From assembly GCA_964247055.1 (NCBI GenBank), contig OZ176052.1, positions 13,454,001-13,518,000 of the forward strand: a DNA stretch of 64,000 nucleotides, written 5' to 3'. The stretch is from Paragordius varius. Taxonomy: Eukaryota > Nematomorpha. Of this stretch, positions 51,601 through 63,830 are shown piece by piece (within the stretch, counting starts at the first letter, position 1; each line of letters opens with the position of its first letter). The position numbers and the translations under genes are program-made. Under the pieces are notes generated by a model. That model saw only the letters and a program-made list of their open reading frames with translations, had not been told where the DNA came from and did no database searches.

Positions 51601-54200
51601 CCGATCTCGACAATATTTGGGGTGATGATGGAACTACCATAGGGCTACCCAAAAAAAATTATGGCGACATCACCTGATCAAATTTGGATTTTAGGTAGCC
51701 ATTTTTATTTTTAAAATCGTATAAAATAAATTTTTTAAATATTTAAAAAATTCATAAAAATTACATTTATAGTCCGATCCCCAAAGTATTTGGGGTGATG
51801 ATGGAACTACCATAGGGCTACCCAAAAAAAATTATGGCGACATCACCTGATCAAATTTGGATTTTAGGTAGCCATTTTTATTTTTAAAATCGTATAAAAT
51901 AAATTTTTTAAATATTTAAAAAATTCATAAAAATTACATTTATAGTCCGATCCCCAAAGTATTCGGGGTGATGATGGAACTACCATAGGGCTACCAAAAA
52001 AAAATTATGGCGACATCACCTGATCAAATTTGGATTTTAGGTAGCCATTTTTATTTTTAAAATCGTATAAAATAAATTTTTTAAATATTTAAAAAATTCA
52101 TAAAAATTACATTTATATTCCGATCCCCAAAATATTTGGGGTGATGATGGAACTACCATAGGGCTACCCAAAAAAAATTATGGTGACATCACCTGATCAA
52201 ATTTGGATTTTAGGTAGCCATTTTTATTTTTAAAATCGTATAAAATAAATTTTTTAAATATTTAAAAAATTCATAAAAATTACATTTATAGTCCGATCCC
52301 CAAAATATTTGGGGTGATGATGGAACTACCATAGGGCTACCCAAAAGAAATTATGGCGACATCACCTGATCAAATTTGGATTTTAGGTAGCCATTTTTAT
52401 TTTTAAAATCGTATAAAATAAATTTTTCAATTATTTAAAAAATTCATATAAATTACATTTATACTCCGATCCCCAAAATATTTGGGGTGATGATGGAACT
52501 ACTATAGGGCTACCGAAAAAAATTATGGCGACATCACCTGATCAAATTTGGATTTTAGGTAGCCATTTTTATTTTTAAAATCGTATAAAATAAATTTTTT
52601 AAATATTTAAAAAATTCATAAAAATTATATTTATACTCCGATCTCGAAAATATTTGGGGTGATGATGGAACTACCATAGGGCTACCCAAAAAAAATCATG
52701 GCGACATCACCTGATCAAATTTGGATTTTAGGTAGCCATTTTTATTTTTAAAATCGTATAAAATAATTTTTTTAAATATTTAAAAAATTCATAAAAATTA
52801 CATTTATACTCCGATCTCGAAAATATTTGGGGTGATGATGGAACTACCATAGGGCTACCCAAAAAAAATTATGGCGACATCACCTGATCAAATTTGGATT
52901 TTAGGTAGCCATTTTTATTTTTAAAATCGTATAAAATAAATTTTTTAAATATTTAAAAAATAAAAATTACATTTATACTCCGATCTCGAAAATATTTGGG
53001 GTGATGATGGAACTACCATAGGGCTACCCAAAAAAAATTATGGTGACATCACCTGATCAAATTTGGATTTTATGTAGCCATTTTTATTTTTAAAATCGTA
53101 TAAAATAAATTTTTCAAATATTTAAAAAATTCTTAAAAATTACATTTATAGTCCGATCCCCAAAATATTTGGGGTGATGATGGAACTACTATAGGGCTAC
53201 CCAAAAAAAATTATGGCGACATCACCTGATCAAATTTGGATTTTAGGTAGCCATTTTTATTTTTAAAATCGTATAAAATAAATTTTTTAAATATTTAAAA
53301 AATTCATAAAAATTACATTTATAGTCCGATCCCCAAAGTATTCGGGGTGATGATGGAACTACCATAGGGCTACCCAAAAAAAATTATGGCGACATCACCT
53401 GATCAAATTTGGATTTTAGGTCGCCATTTTTATTTTTAAAATCGTATAAAATAAATTTTTTAAATATTTAAAAAATTCAAAAAAATTACATTTATACTCC
53501 GATCTCGACAATATTTGGGTTGATGATGGAACTACCATAGGGCTACCTAAAAAAAATTATGGTGACATCACCTGATCAAATTTGGATTTTAGGTAGCCAT
53601 TTTTATTTTTAAAATCGTATAAAATAAATTTTTTAAATATTTAAAAAATTCATAAAAATTACATTTATACTCCGATCCCCAAAATATTTTTGGTGATGAT
53701 GGAACTACTATAGGGCTACCCAAAAAAAATTTTGGCGACATCACCTGATCAAATTTGGATTTTAGTAGCCATTTTTATTTTTAAAATCGTATAAAATAAA
53801 TTTTTTAAATATTAAAAAAATTCATAAAAATTACATTTATAGTCCGATCCCCAAAGTATTCGGGGTGATGATGGAACTACCATAGGGCTACTCAAAAAAA
53901 ATTATGGTGACATCACCTGATCAAATTTGGATTTTAGGTAGCCATTTTTATTTTTAAAATCGTATAAAATAAATAAATATTTAAAAAATTCATAAAAATT
54001 ACATTTATACTCCGATCCCGAAAATATTTGGGGTGATGATGGAACTACCATAGGGCTACCCAAAAAAATTATAGTGACATCACCTGATCAAATTTGGATT
54101 TTAGGTAGCCATTTTTATTTTTAAAATCGTATAAAATAAATTTTTTAAATATTTAAAAAATTCATAAAAATTACATTTTTACTCCGATCTCGAAAATATT
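51600..54200. repeat. Satellite B block without a clear higher-order unit
   Basis: Monomers are individually varied. They include CCAAAGTATTCGGGG forms (near 51957, 53334 and 53854), a TTTTTCAATTATTT form (near 52425), a 4-bp deletion giving AAAAAATAAAAATTAC (near 52957), a TAGGTCGCC form (near 53420) and a shortened palindrome (AAATAAATATTTAAA near 53970). I could not match two long stretches at a constant shift by eye. No gene or other feature is seen. Confidence 0.7.
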
Positions 54201-55900
54201 TGGGGTGATGATGTACCATAGGGCTACCCAAAAAAAATTATGGTGACATCACCTGATCAAATTTGGATTTTAGGTAGCCATTTTTATTTTTAAAATCGTA
54301 TAAAATAAATTTTTTAAATATTTAAAAAATTCATAAAAATTACATTTATACTCCGATCTCGAAAATATTTGAGGTGATGATGGAACTAACATAGGGCTAC
54401 CCAAAAAAAATTATGGTGACATCACCTGATCAAATTTGGATTTTAGGTAGCCATTTTTATTTTTAAAATCGTATAAAATAAATTTTTTAAATATTTAAAA
54501 AATTCATAAAAATTACATTTATAGTCCGATCCCCAAAATATTTGGGGTGATGATGGAACTACCATAGGGCTACCCAAAAAAAATTATGGTGACATCACCT
54601 GATCAAATTTGGATTTTAGGTAGCCATTTTTATTTTTAAAATCGTATAAAATAAATTTTTTAAATATTTAAAAAATTCATAAAAATTACATTTATAGTCC
54701 GATCCCCAAAATATTTGGGGTGATGATGGAACTACCATAAGGCTACCCAAAAAAATTATAGTGACATCACCTGATCAAATTTAGATTTTAGGTAGCCATT
54801 TTTATTTTTAAAATCGTATAAAATATTTTTAAATATTTAAAAAAATTCATAAAAATTACATTTATACTCCGATCTCGAAAATATTTGGGGTGATGATGGA
54901 ACTAACATAGGGCTACCTAAAAAAAATTATGGTGACATCACCTGATCAAATTTGGATTTTAGGTAGCCATTTTTATTTTTAAAATCGTATAAAATAAATT
55001 TTTTAAATATTTTAAAAATTCATAAAAATTACATTTATACTCCGATCTCGAAAATATTTGAGGTGATGATGGAACTAACATAGGGCTACCCAAAAAAAAT
55101 TATGGTGACATCACCTGATCAAATTTGGATTTTAGGTAGCCATTTTTATTTTTAAAATCGTATAAAATAAATTTTTTAAATATTTAAAAAATTCATAAAA
55201 ATTACATTTATAGTCCGATCCCCAAAATATTTGGGGTGATGATGGAACTACCATAGGGCTACCCAAAAAAATTATAGTGACATCACCTGATCAAATTTGG
55301 ATTTTAGGTAGCCATTTTTATTTTTAAAATCGTATAAAATAAATTTTTTAAATATTTAAAAAATTCATAAAAATTACATTTATAGTCCGATCCCCAAAAT
55401 ATTTGGGGTGATGATTGAACTACCATAGGGCTACCCAAAAAAATTATAGTGACATCACCTGATCAAATTTGGATTTTAGGTAGCCATTTTTATTTTTAAA
55501 ATCGTATAAAATATTTTTAAATATTTAAAAAATTCATAAAAATTACATTTATACTCCGATCTCGAAAATATTTGGGGTGATGATGGAACTAACATAGGGC
55601 TACCCAAAAAAAATTATGGTGACATCACCTGATCAAATTTGGATTTTAGGTAGCCATTTTTATTTTTAAAATCGTATAAAATAAATTTTTTAAATATTTA
55701 AAAAATTCATAAAAATTACATTTATACTCCGATCTCGAAAATATTTGAGGTGATGATGGAACTAACATAGGGCTACCCAAAAAAAATTATGGTGACATCA
55801 CCTGATCAAATTTGGATTTTAGGTAGCCATTTTTATTTTTAAAATCGTATAAAATAAATTTTTTAAATATTTAAAAAATTCATAAAAATTACATTTATAG
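54200..55900. repeat. Satellite B 4-monomer repeat of about 688 bp, about 2.5 copies
   Basis: ATTTGAGGTGATG begins its GAGG at 54371, 55060 and 55747 (689 and 687 bp apart) and is always followed by GGAACTAACATAGGG. A shortened form, TATAAAATATTTTTAAAT, lacking most of the left palindrome arm, occurs near 54830 and 55508. Confidence 0.8.
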
Positions 55901-56199
55901 TCCGATCCCCAAAATATTTGGGGTGATGATGGAACTACCATAGGGCTACCCAAAAAAAATTATGGTGACATCACCTGATCAAATTTGGATTCTAGGTAGC
56001 CATTTTTATTTTTAAAATCGTATAAAATAAATTTTTTAAATATTTAAAAAATTCATAAAAATTACATTTATAGTCCGATCCCCAAAGTATTCGGGGTGAT
56101 GATGGAACTACCATAGGGCTACCCAAAAAAAATTATGGCGACATCACCTGATCAAATTTGGATTTTAGGTAGCCATTTTTATTTTTAAAATCGTATAAA

Positions 56200-58800
56200 A
56201 TAAATTTTTTAAATATTTAAAAAATTCATAAAAATTACATTTATAGTCCGATCCCCAAAATATTTGGGGTGATGATGGAACTACCATAGGGCTACCCAAA
56301 AAAATTATAGTGACATCACCTGATCAAATTTGGATTTTAGGTAGCCATTTTTATTTTTAAAATCTTATAAAATAAATTTTTTAAATATTTAAAAAATTCA
56401 TAAAAATTACATTTATACTCCGATCTCGAAAATATTTAAGGTGATGATGGAACTACCATAGGGCTACCCAAAAAAATTATAGTGACATCACCTGATCAAA
56501 TTTGGATTTTAGGTAGCCATTTTTATTTTTAAAATCGTATAAAATAAATTTTTTAAATATTTAAAAAATTCATAAAAATTACATTTATACTCCGATCTCG
56601 AAAATATTTGGGGTGATGATGGAACTACCATAGGGCTACCCAAAAAAAATTATGGTGACATCACCTGATAAAATTTGGATTTTAGGTAGCCATTTTTAAA
56701 ATCGTATAAAATAAATTTTTTAAATATTTAAAAAATTCAAAAAAACTACAATACTCCGATCTCGACAATATTTGGGGTGATGATGAAACTACCATAGGGC
56801 TACCCAAAAAACATTATGGTGACATCACCTGATCAAATTTGGATTTTAGGTAGCCATTTTTATTTTTAAAATCGTATAAAATAAATTTTTTAAATATTTA
56901 AAAAATTCATAAAAATTACATTTATAGTCCGATCCCCAAAGTATTCGGGGTGATGATGGAACTACCATAGGGCTACCCAAAAAAAATTATGGCGACATCA
57001 CCTGATCAAATTTGGATTTTAGGTAGCCATTTTTATTTTTAAAATCGTATAAAATAAATTTTTTAAATATTTAAAAAATTCATAAAAATTACATTTATAG
57101 TCCGATCCCCAAAATATTTGGGGTGATGATGGAACTACCATAGGGCTACCCAAAAAAATTATAGTGACATCACCTGATCAAATTTGGATTTTAGGTAGCC
57201 ATTTTTATTTTTAAAATCTTATAAAATAAATTTTTTAAATATTTAAAAAATTCATAAAAATTACATTTATACTCCGATCTCGAAAATATTTAAGGTGATG
57301 ATGGAACTACCATAGGGCTACCCAAAAAAATTATAGTGACATCACCTGATCAAATTTGGATTTTAGGTAGCCATTTTTATTTTTAAAATCGTATAAAATA
57401 AATTTTTTAAATATTTAAAAAATTCATAAAAATTACATTTATACTCCGATCTCGAAAATATTTGGGGTGATGATGGAACTACCATAGGGCTACCCAAAAA
57501 AAATTATGGTGACATCACCTGATCAAATTTGGATTTTAGGTAGCCATTTTTAAAATCGTATAAAATAAATTTTTTAAATATTTAAAAAATTCAAAAAAAC
57601 TACAATACTCCGATCTCGACAATATTTGGGGTGATGATGAAACTACCATAGGGCTACCCAAAAAACATTATGGTGACATCACCTGATCAAATTTGGATTT
57701 TAGGTAGCCATTTTTATTTTTAAAATCGTATAAAATAAATTTTTTAAATATTTAAAAAATTCATAAAAATTACATTTATAGTCCGATCCCCAAAGTATTC
57801 GGGGTGATGATGGAACTACCATAGGGCTACCCAAAAAAAATTATGGCGACATCACCTGATCAAATTTGGATTTTAGGTAGCCATTTTTATTTTTAAAATC
57901 GTATAAAATAAATTTTTTAAATATTTAAAAAATTCATAAAAATTACATTTATACTCCGATCTCGAAAATATTTGGGGTGATGATGGAACTACCATAGGGC
58001 TACCCAAAAAAAATTATGGTGACATCACCTGATCAAATTTGGATTTTAGGTAGCCATTTTTAAAATCGTATAAAATAAATTTTTTAAATATTTAAAAAAT
58101 TCAAAAAAACTACAATACTCCGATCTCGACAATATTTGGGGTGATGATGAAACTACCATAGGGCTACCCAAAAAACATTATGGTGACATCACCTGATCAA
58201 ATTTGGATTTTAGGTAGCCATTTTTATTTTTAAAATCGTATAAAATAAATTTTTTAAATATTTAAAAAATTCATAAAAATTACATTTATACTCCGATTTG
58301 AAAATATTTGATGTGATGATGGATCTACCATGGGGCTGCCCAAAAAAAATTATGGCGACATCACCTGATCAAATTTGGATTTTAGGTAGCCATTTTTATT
58401 TTTAAAATCGTATAAAATAAATTTTTTAAATATTTAAAAAATTCATAAAAATTACATTTATACTCCGATCTCGAAAATATTTGGGGTGATGATGGAACTA
58501 CCATAGGGCTACCCAAAAAAAATTATGGTGACATCACCTGATCAAATTTGGATTTTAGGTAGCCATTTTTAAAATCGTATAAAATAAATTTTTTAAATAT
58601 TTAAAAAATTCAAAAAAACTACAATACTCCGATCTCGACAATATTTGGGGTGATGATGGAACTACCATAGGGCTACCCAAAAAACATTATGGTGACATCA
58701 CCTGATCAAATTTGGATTTTAGGTAGCCATTTTTATTTTTAAAATCGTATAAAATAAATTTTTTAAATATTTAAAAAATTCATAAAAATTACATTTATAC
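56200..58800. repeat. Satellite B repeats of 854 bp and 510 bp
   Basis: AAAATCTTATAAAA (AATCTT at 56361 and 57215), ATATTTAAGGTGATG (56431 and 57285) and AAAACTACAATACTCC (CTACAAT at 56746 and 57600) share an 854-bp shift. The last marker then recurs at 58110 and 58619, 510 and 509 bp on, so a three-monomer unit was amplified from the right end of the five-monomer unit. Confidence 0.85.
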
Positions 58801-61800
58801 TCCGATCTCGAAAATATTTGATGTGATGATGGATCTACCATGGGGCTGCCCAAAAAAAATTATGGCGACATCACCTGATCAAATTTGGATTTTAGGTAGC
58901 CATTTTTATTTTTAAAATCGTATAAAATAAATTTTTTAAATATTTAAAAAATTCATAAAAATTACATTTATACTCCGATCTCGAAAATATTTGGGGTGAT
59001 GATGGAACTACCATAGGGCTACCCAAAAAAAATTATGGTGACATCACCTGATCAAATTTGGATTTTAGGTAGCCATTTTTATTTTTAAAATCGTATAAAA
59101 TAAATTTTTTAAATATTTAAAAAATTCATAAAAATTACATTTATACTCCGATCTCGAAAATATTTGGGGTGATGATGGAACTACCATAGGGCTACCCAAA
59201 AAAAATTATGGTGACATCACCTGATCAAATTTGGATTTTAGGTAGCCATTTTTATTTTTAATATCGTATAAAATAAATTTTTTAAATATTTTAAAAATTC
59301 ATAAAAATTACATTTATACTCCGATCTCGAAAATATTTGATGTGATGATGGATCTACCATGGGGCTGCCCAAAAAAAATTATGGCGACATCACCTGATCA
59401 AATTTGGATTTTAGGTAGCCATTTTTATTTTTAAAATCGTATAAAATAAATTTTTTAAATATTTAAAAAATTCATAAAAATTACATTTATACTCCGATCT
59501 CGAAAATATTTGGGGTGATGATGGAACTACCATAGGGCTACCCAAAAAAAATTATGGTGACATCACCTGATCAAATTTGGATTTTAGGTAGCCATTTTTA
59601 TTTTTAAAATCGTATAAAATAAATTTTTTAAATATTTAAAAAATTCATAAAAATTACATTTATACTCCGATCTCGAAAATATTTGGGGTGATGATGGAAC
59701 TACCATAGGGCTACCCAAAAAAAATTATGGTGACATCACCTGATCAAATTTGGATTTTAGGTAGCCATTTTTATTTTTAATATCGTATAAAATAAATTTT
59801 TTAAATATTTTAAAAATTCATAAAAATTACATTTATACTCCGATCTCGAAAATATTTGGGGTGATGATGGAACTACCATAGGGCTACCCAAAAAAAATTA
59901 TGGTGAAATCACCTGATCAAATTTGGATTTTAGGTAGCCATTTTTATTTTTAAAATCGTATAAAATAAATTTTTTAAATATTTAAAAAATTCATAAAAAT
60001 TACATTTATACTCCGATCTCGACAATATTTGGGGTGATGATGGAACTACTATAGGGCTACCCAAAAAAAATTTTGGCGACATCACCTGATCAAATTTGGA
60101 TTTTGCCATTTTTATTTTTAAAATCGTATAAAATAAATTTTTTAAATATTTAAAAAATTCATAAAAATTACATTTATACTCCGATCTCGAAAATATTTGG
60201 GGTGATGATGGAACTACCATAGGGCTACCCAAAAAAAATTATGGTGACATCACCTGATCAAATTTGGATTTTAGGTAGCCATTTTTAAAATCGTATAAAA
60301 TAAATTTTTTAAATATTTAAAAAATTCAAAAAAACTACAATACTCCGATCTCGACAATATTTGGGGTGATGATGGAACTACCATAGGGCTACCCAAAAAA
60401 CATTATGGTGACATCACCTGATCAAATTTGGATTTTAGGTAGCCATTTTTATTTTTAAAATCGTATAAAATAAATTTTTTAAATATTTAAAAAATTCATA
60501 AAAATTACATTTATACTCCGATCTCGAAAATATTTGGGATGATGATGGAACTACCATAGGGCTACCCAAAAAACATTATGGTGACATCACCTGATCAAAT
60601 TTGGATTTTAGGTAGCCATTTTTATTTTTAAAATCGTATAAAATAAATTTTTTAAATATTTAAAAAATTCATAAAAATTACATTTATACTCCGATTTGAA
60701 AATATTTGGGGTGATGATGGAACTACCATAGGGCTACCCAAAAAAAATTATGGTGACATCACCTGATCAAATTTGGATTTTAGGTAGCCATTTTTATTTT
60801 TAAAATCGTATAAAATAAATTTTTTAAATATTTAAAAAATTCATAAAAATTACATTTATACTCCGATCTCGAAAATATTTGATGTGATGATGGATCTACC
60901 ATGGGGCTGCCCAAAAAAAATTATGGCGACATCACCTGATCAAATTTGGATTTTAGGTAGCCATTTTTATTTTTAAAATCGTATAAAATAAATTTTTTAA
61001 ATATTTAAAAAATTCATAAAAATTACATTTATACTCCGATCTCGAAAATATTTGGGGTGATGATGGAACTACCATAGGGCTACCCAAAAAAAATTATGGC
61101 GACATCACCTGATCAAATTTGGATTTTAGGTAGCCATTTTTATTTTTAAAATCGTATAAAATAAATTTTTTAAATATTTAAAAAATTCATAAAAATTACA
61201 TTTATACTCCGATCTCGAAAATATTTGGGGTGATGATGGAACTACCATAAAGCTACCCAAAAAAAATTATGGTGACATCACCTGATCAAATTTGGATTTT
61301 AGGTAGCCATTTTTATTTTTAAAATCGTATAAAATAAATTTTTTAAATATTTAAAAAATTCATAAAAATTACATTTATACTCCGATCTCGAAAATATTTG
61401 GGGTGATGATGGAACTACCATAGGGCTACCCAAAAAAAATTATGGTGACATCACCTGATCAAATTTGGATTTTAGGTAGCCATTTTTATTTTTAAAATCG
61501 TATAAAATAAATTTTTTAAATATTTAAAAAATTCATAAAAATTACATTTATACTCCGATCTCGAAAATATTTGGGGTGATGATGGAACTACCATAGGGCT
61601 ACCCAAAAAAAGTTATGGCGACATCACCTGATCAAATTTGGATTATAGGTAGCCATTTTTATTTTTAAAATCGTATAAAATAAATTTTTTAAATATTTAA
61701 AAAATTCATAAAAATTACATTTATACTCCGATCTCGAAAATATTTGGGGTGATGATGGAACTACTATAGGGCTACCCAAAAAAAATTTTGGCGATATCAC

Positions 61801-63430
61801 CTGATCAAATTTGGATTTTAGGTAGCCATTTTTATTTTTAAAATCGTATAAAATAAATTTTTTAAATATTTAAAAAATTCATAAAAATTACATTTATACT
61901 CCGATCTCGAAAATATTTGGGGTGATGATGGAACTACCATAGGGCTACCCAAAAAAAATTATGGTGACATCACCTGATCAAATTTGGATTTTAGGTAGCC
62001 ATTTTTATTTTTAATATCGTATAAAATAAATTTTTTAAATATTTTAAAAATTCATAAAAATTACATTTATACTCCGATCTCGAAAATATTTGGGGTGATG
62101 ATGGAACTACCATAGGGCTACCCAAAAAAAATTATGGTGAAATCACCTGATCAAATTTGGATTTTAGGTAGCCATTTTTATTTTTAAAATCGTATAAAAT
62201 AAATTTTTTAAATATTTAAAAAATTCATAAAAATTACATTTATACTCCGATCTCGAAAATATTTGGGGTGATGATGGAACTACTATAGGGCTACCCAAAA
62301 AAAATTTTGGCGACATCACCTGATCAAATTTGGATTTTGCCATTTTTATTTTTAAAATCGTATAAAATAAATTTTTTAAATATTTAAAAAATTCATAAAA
62401 ATTACATTTATACTCCGATCTCGAAAATATTTGGGGTGATGATGGAACTACCATAGGGCTACCCAAAAAAAATTATGGTGACATCACCTGATCAAATTTG
62501 GATTTTAGGTAGCCATTTTTAAAATCGTATAAAATAAATTTTTTAAATATTTAAAAAATTCAAAAAAACTACAATACTCCGATCTCGACAATATTTGGGG
62601 TGATGATGGAACTACCATAGGGCTACCCAAAAAACATTATGGTGACATCACCTGATCAAATTTGGATTTTAGGTAGCCATTTTTATTTTTAAAATCGTAT
62701 AAAATAAATTTTTTAAATATTTAAAAAATTCATAAAAATTACATTTATACTCCGATCTCGAAAATATTTGGGATGATGATGGAACTACCATAGGGCTACC
62801 CAAAAAACATTATGGTGACATCACCTGATCAAATTTGGATTTTAGGTAGCCATTTTTATTTTTAAAATCGTATAAAATAAATTTTTTAAATATTTAAAAA
62901 ATTCATAAAAATTACATTTATACTCCGATTTGAAAATATTTGGGGTGATGATGGAACTACCATAGGGCTACCCAAAAAAAATTATGGTGACATCACCTGA
63001 TCAAATTTGGATTTTAGGTAGCCATTTTTATTTTTAAAATCGTATAAAATAAATTTTTTAAATATTTAAAAAATTCATAAAAATTACATTTATACTCCGA
63101 TCTCGAAAATATTTGATGTGATGATGGATCTACCATGGGGCTGCCCAAAAAAAATTATGGCGACATCACCTGATCAAATTTGGATTTTAGGTAGCCATTT
63201 TTATTTTTAAAATCGTATAAAATAAATTTTTTAAATATTTAAAAAATTCATAAAAATTACATTTATACTCCGATCTCAAAAATATTTGGGGTGATGATGG
63301 AACTACCATAGGGCTACCCAAAAAAAATTATGGTGACATCACCTGATCAAATTTGGATTTTAGGTAGCCATTTTTAAAATCGTATAAAATAAATTTTTTA
63401 AATATTTAAAAAATTCAAAAAAACTACAAT
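56690..63430. repeat. Satellite B short-monomer lineage with paired 6-bp and 3-bp deletions
   Basis: Seven monomers read GCCATTTTTAAAATCG (6 bp shorter than GCCATTTTTATTTTTAAAATC followed by G) and, in the same monomer, AAAAAACTACAATACTCC (3 bp shorter and with a T-to-C change). CTACAAT begins at 56746, 57600, 58110, 58619, 60335, 62569 and 63424. The monomer that follows usually carries CCAAAAAACATTATGG. The lineage does not occur left of 56.6 kb. Confidence 0.85.
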
Positions 63431-63830
63431 ACTCCGATCTCGACAATATTTGGGGTGATGATGGAACTACCATAGGGCTACCCAAAAAACATTATGGTGA
63501 CATCACCTGATCAAATTTGGATTTTAGGTAGCCATTTTTATTTTTAAAATCGTATAAAATAAATTTTTTAAATATTTAAAAAATTCATAAAAATTACATT
63601 TATACTCCGATCTCGAAAATATTTGGGGTGATGATGGAACTACCATAGGGCTACCCAAAAAAAATTATGGTGACATCACCTGATCAAATTTGGATTTTAG
63701 GTAGCCATTTTTATTTTTAAAATCGTATAAAATAAATTTTTTAAATATTTAAAAAATTCATAAAAATTACATTTATACTCCGATCTCGAAAATATTTGAT
63801 GTGATGATGGATCTACCATGGGGCTGCCCA
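58310..63830. repeat. Satellite B lineage with GATGTGATGATGGATC and CCATGG
   Basis: Six monomers read TTTGATGTGATGATGGATC followed by TACCATGGGGCTGCCC (GATGTG begins at 58310, 58820, 59339, 60881, 63115 and 63798). At least five linked base changes separate it from the ordinary TTTGGGGTGATGATGGAACT. It is confined to the right end of the window. Confidence 0.85.
59600..63300. repeat. Satellite B tandem duplication, 2234 bp unit
   Basis: TTATGGTGAAATCACC (TGGTGAAATC at 59901 and 62135), GGATTTTGCCATTTT, lacking six bases (near 60102 and 62336), CTACAAT (60335 and 62569), CCGATTTGAAAATA (near 60693 and 62927) and TTTGATGTGATGATGG (60881 and 63115) share a 2234-bp shift. Copy one is about 59.6-61.8 kb and copy two about 61.8-63.3 kb, ending before the last 700 bases of the window. 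Confidence 0.88.

Noticed and set aside
59930-60232. Minus-strand open reading frame of 100 codons, repeated at 62164-62466
   Set aside because: Two satellite B monomers joined by a 6-bp deletion that happens to keep the frame open. The second copy comes from the 2234-bp duplication. There is no sign of coding selection.
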